A stretch of DNA of 6,449 nucleotides, taken from an uncultured Erythrobacteraceae bacterium (GTDB taxonomy: Bacteria > Pseudomonadota > Alphaproteobacteria > Sphingomonadales > Sphingomonadaceae). This document shows, in pieces, positions 5,146-6,449 of this stretch. The position numbers and the translations under genes are program-made. The notes under the pieces were generated by a model, which was given only the letters and a program-made list of their open reading frames with translations, was not told the origin of the DNA and ran no database searches. Within the stretch, counting starts at the first letter, position 1; every line of letters starts with the position of its first letter. Where the stretch lies: positions 1-6,449 of the forward strand of contig CATMNW010000155.1 in the NCBI GenBank assembly GCA_950071875.1. Direction: 5' to 3'.

Positions 5146-5157
5146 CGCAAATTTGCG
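5146..5157. promoter_or_regulatory. Perfect 12-bp palindrome CGCAAATTTGCG
   Basis: A complete palindrome without spacer, 82 bp upstream of the aroC start and inside the predicted leader. Its centre, AAATTT, stands out in GC-rich DNA. It could be a protein binding site or a weak hairpin. No matching regulator is recognised. Confidence 0.3.
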
Positions 5158-5239
5158 CCGTGTAGGAAAATCTGGCCTTCATGCTGGCCGAGAAAAGGCG
5201 AAGTGGACAGTGCCCTCCGCTTGGGACAAGACGAGGGAC

Positions 5240-6334
5240 ATGAGCTGGAACACTTTCGGACGCACCCTGCGCTTCACCACCTGGGGCGAAAGCCACGGCC
5301 CCGCGATCGGTGCGGTGGTCGACGGGTGTCCTCCGGGTATCGAACTGGCAGAAGCCGACATCCAGCCCTTCCTCGATGCGCGCAAACCCGGACAGAACAA
5401 GTTCACCACCCAGCGCAAGGAACCGGATGAAGTCCGCATCCTTTCGGGCGTATTCGAAGGCAGGACAACCGGCACTCCGATCAGCCTGCTGATCGAGAAC
5501 ACCGACCAACGATCGAAGGACTATTCCGAAATCGCCAACACCTATCGTCCCGGCCATGCCGACTATGCCTATGACGCGAAATACGGTTTTCGCGATTACC
5601 GCGGCGGCGGGCGGTCGAGCGCCCGTGAAACGGCGATGCGCGTGGCGGCGGGCGCGGTGGCACGCAAGGTAATCGGCGAAGTCGACATCCTTGCCTATGT
5701 CGCGGAAATCGGCGGCGACCGGATCGACCCCGCCAATTTCGACCGCGACGAGATCGCGCGCAATCCCTTCTGGTGCCCCGACGCCGAGGCGGCGAAACGA
5801 TGGGAAAAGCTGGTCGACGATGCGCGTAAGGCTGGTTCATCGCTCGGCGCTGTGGTCGAATGTGTGGCGGATGGCGTGCCTGCCGGATGGGGCGCGCCGA
5901 TCTATGCCAAACTCGACAGCGATATGGCTTCGGCCATGATGAGCATCAACGCGGTCAAGGGCATCGAAATCGGTGACGGCTTCGATGCCGCGCGCCTGAC
6001 CGGCGAACAGAATGCCGATGCCATGTCACCGGGCGCAAACGGGCCCGAGTTCGCGGCCAATCATGCAGGCGGAGTTGCCGGCGGCATCTCCACCGGGCAA
6101 CCCGTCACCTGCCGCGTTGCCTTCAAGCCGACCAGTTCGATCCTCACGCCGGTGGGCAGCATAACCCGCGGGGGCGAGGCGACCGAAGTCCGCACCAAGG
6201 GCCGCCACGATCCGTGCGTCGGCATCCGCGGCACGCCCGTGGTCGAAGCGATGATGGCGCTGGTGCTGGCGGATCACAAGCTGCTGCACCGGGCGCAGTG
6301 CGGGGATGTCGGCAACCCGGCCAGCTCGGACTGA
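5240..6334 (+). CDS. aroC: Chorismate synthase
   Basis: A 364-residue protein, close to the usual length (about 360). It opens with the family hallmark MSWNTFGRTLRFTTWGESHG (conserved H19). It also carries DARKPGQNKFTTQRKEPD (46-63), EGRTTGTPI (73-81), RPGHADYAYDAKYGFRDYRG (103-122, conserved H106), GGGRSSARETA (122-132), NHAGGVAGGISTGQPV (274-289) and the third signature GRHDPCVGIRGTPVVEAM (321-338). The enzyme removes phosphate and a proton from 5-enolpyruvylshikimate-3-phosphate to give chorismate, using reduced FMN, as the last step of the shikimate pathway in the cytoplasm. ATG 5240 is chosen because family members begin M-S-x-N-T-F-G; GAGGG (5233-5237) lies just upstream with short spacing. 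The frame is open further upstream to 5153, but that stretch has no family similarity. A membrane protein gene follows after 3 nt. Confidence 0.98.
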   Translation: MSWNTFGRTLRFTTWGESHGPAIGAVVDGCPPGIELAEADIQPFLDARKPGQNKFTTQRKEPDEVRILSGVFEGRTTGTPISLLIENTDQRSKDYSEIANTYRPGHADYAYDAKYGFRDYRGGGRSSARETAMRVAAGAVARKVIGEVDILAYVAEIGGDRIDPANFDRDEIARNPFWCPDAEAAKRWEKLVDDARKAGSSLGAVVECVADGVPAGWGAPIYAKLDSDMASAMMSINAVKGIEIGDGFDAARLTGEQNADAMSPGANGPEFAANHAGGVAGGISTGQPVTCRVAFKPTSSILTPVGSITRGGEATEVRTKGRHDPCVGIRGTPVVEAMMALVLADHKLLHRAQCGDVGNPASSD

Positions 6335-6337
6335 TCG

Positions 6338-6449
6338 ATGCTCCAGAACCTGCTGCGGCCGGAGTTTGCGATGCTCCTGACCGGACTGTTGCTGGTGGCA
6401 ACGGTCCTTGCCGGCTTGTTGACTTCGCGGATCGGCTTTCCTGCGATCA
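6338..6449 (+). CDS. Unidentified membrane protein, N-terminal part only
   Basis: The first 37 codons of a gene cut by the window edge. It starts with ATG 3 nt after the aroC stop, which suggests co-transcription and coupling. The visible part is MLQNLLRPEF, then a hydrophobic segment at residues 11-28 (AMLLTGLLLVATVLAGLL), then TSRIGFPAI. The first hydrophobic segment follows Arg7, as in the first helix of an integral inner-membrane protein. Polytopic enzymes such as the CDP-diacylglycerol synthase-like family can begin in a similar way, but the fragment is too short to assign. No obvious ribosome binding site lies directly upstream other than bases within the end of aroC. Confidence 0.6.
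   Translation, partial: MLQNLLRPEFAMLLTGLLLVATVLAGLLTSRIGFPAI

Larger units (their letters stand above)
4857..5239. other. Divergent intergenic region between ruvA and aroC
   Basis: This 383-bp stretch holds no convincing protein gene. From left to right it contains the ruvA ribosome binding site, two tandem 31-bp palindromic repeats (4869-4937), a palindrome with an extra half site (5008-5035), a candidate aroC promoter (5027-5055), an 8-codon leader frame (5103-5129), a 12-bp palindrome (5146-5157) and the aroC ribosome binding site (5233-5237). I could not place a convincing ruvA promoter; GATAAT on the complement of about 4980-4985 lacks a -35 partner at normal spacing. Confidence 0.7.

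Overview
The window is a GC-rich, tightly packed chromosomal segment. The gene set, the coding style and the protein sequences point to an alphaproteobacterium, most likely of the order Sphingomonadales and perhaps the Erythrobacter group. This placement is an inference from protein character; no marker RNA is present. No IS element, tRNA, rRNA, CRISPR array or phage gene was seen.

Layout, left to right. On the + strand come the last codons of an aconitase gene (acnA), a rhodanese-fold lipoprotein whose GTG start overlaps the acnA stop, and a stand-alone prolyl-4-hydroxylase-type 2-oxoglutarate/Fe(II) oxygenase. This group ends at a hairpin (about 1322-1346) facing a convergent minus-strand gene. 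That gene encodes an exported Gly-rich and Ser/Thr-repeat protein with a PEP-CTERM-like C-terminal sorting signal (VPAPP, hydrophobic helix, basic tail). To its right, also on the minus strand, is a three-gene operon read ruvA, DsrE-like gene, ruvB. The first pair overlaps by 4 nt and the second pair is 1 nt apart. RuvA and RuvB together form the Holliday-junction branch-migration motor. The middle gene encodes a predicted periplasmic protein with no evident link to recombination.

A 383-bp divergent intergenic region (4857-5239) separates ruvA from aroC. It holds the densest unexplained structure in the window: two tandem copies of a 31-bp imperfect-palindrome repeat just upstream of the ruvA ribosome binding site, a 17-bp near-perfect operator-like palindrome with an extra half site, a candidate promoter, a tiny leader frame and a perfect 12-bp palindrome. 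On the + strand follow aroC (chorismate synthase, last step of the shikimate pathway) and, after 3 nt, the start of an unidentified membrane protein that runs off the window.

Most of the window is housekeeping. The parts worth a second look are the exported DsrE-like gene inside the ruvAB operon, the 31-bp repeats, the palindrome cluster upstream of aroC, and the Ser/Thr-rich sorted surface protein convergent with an orphan prolyl hydroxylase. No clearly new defence or mobile system was seen.
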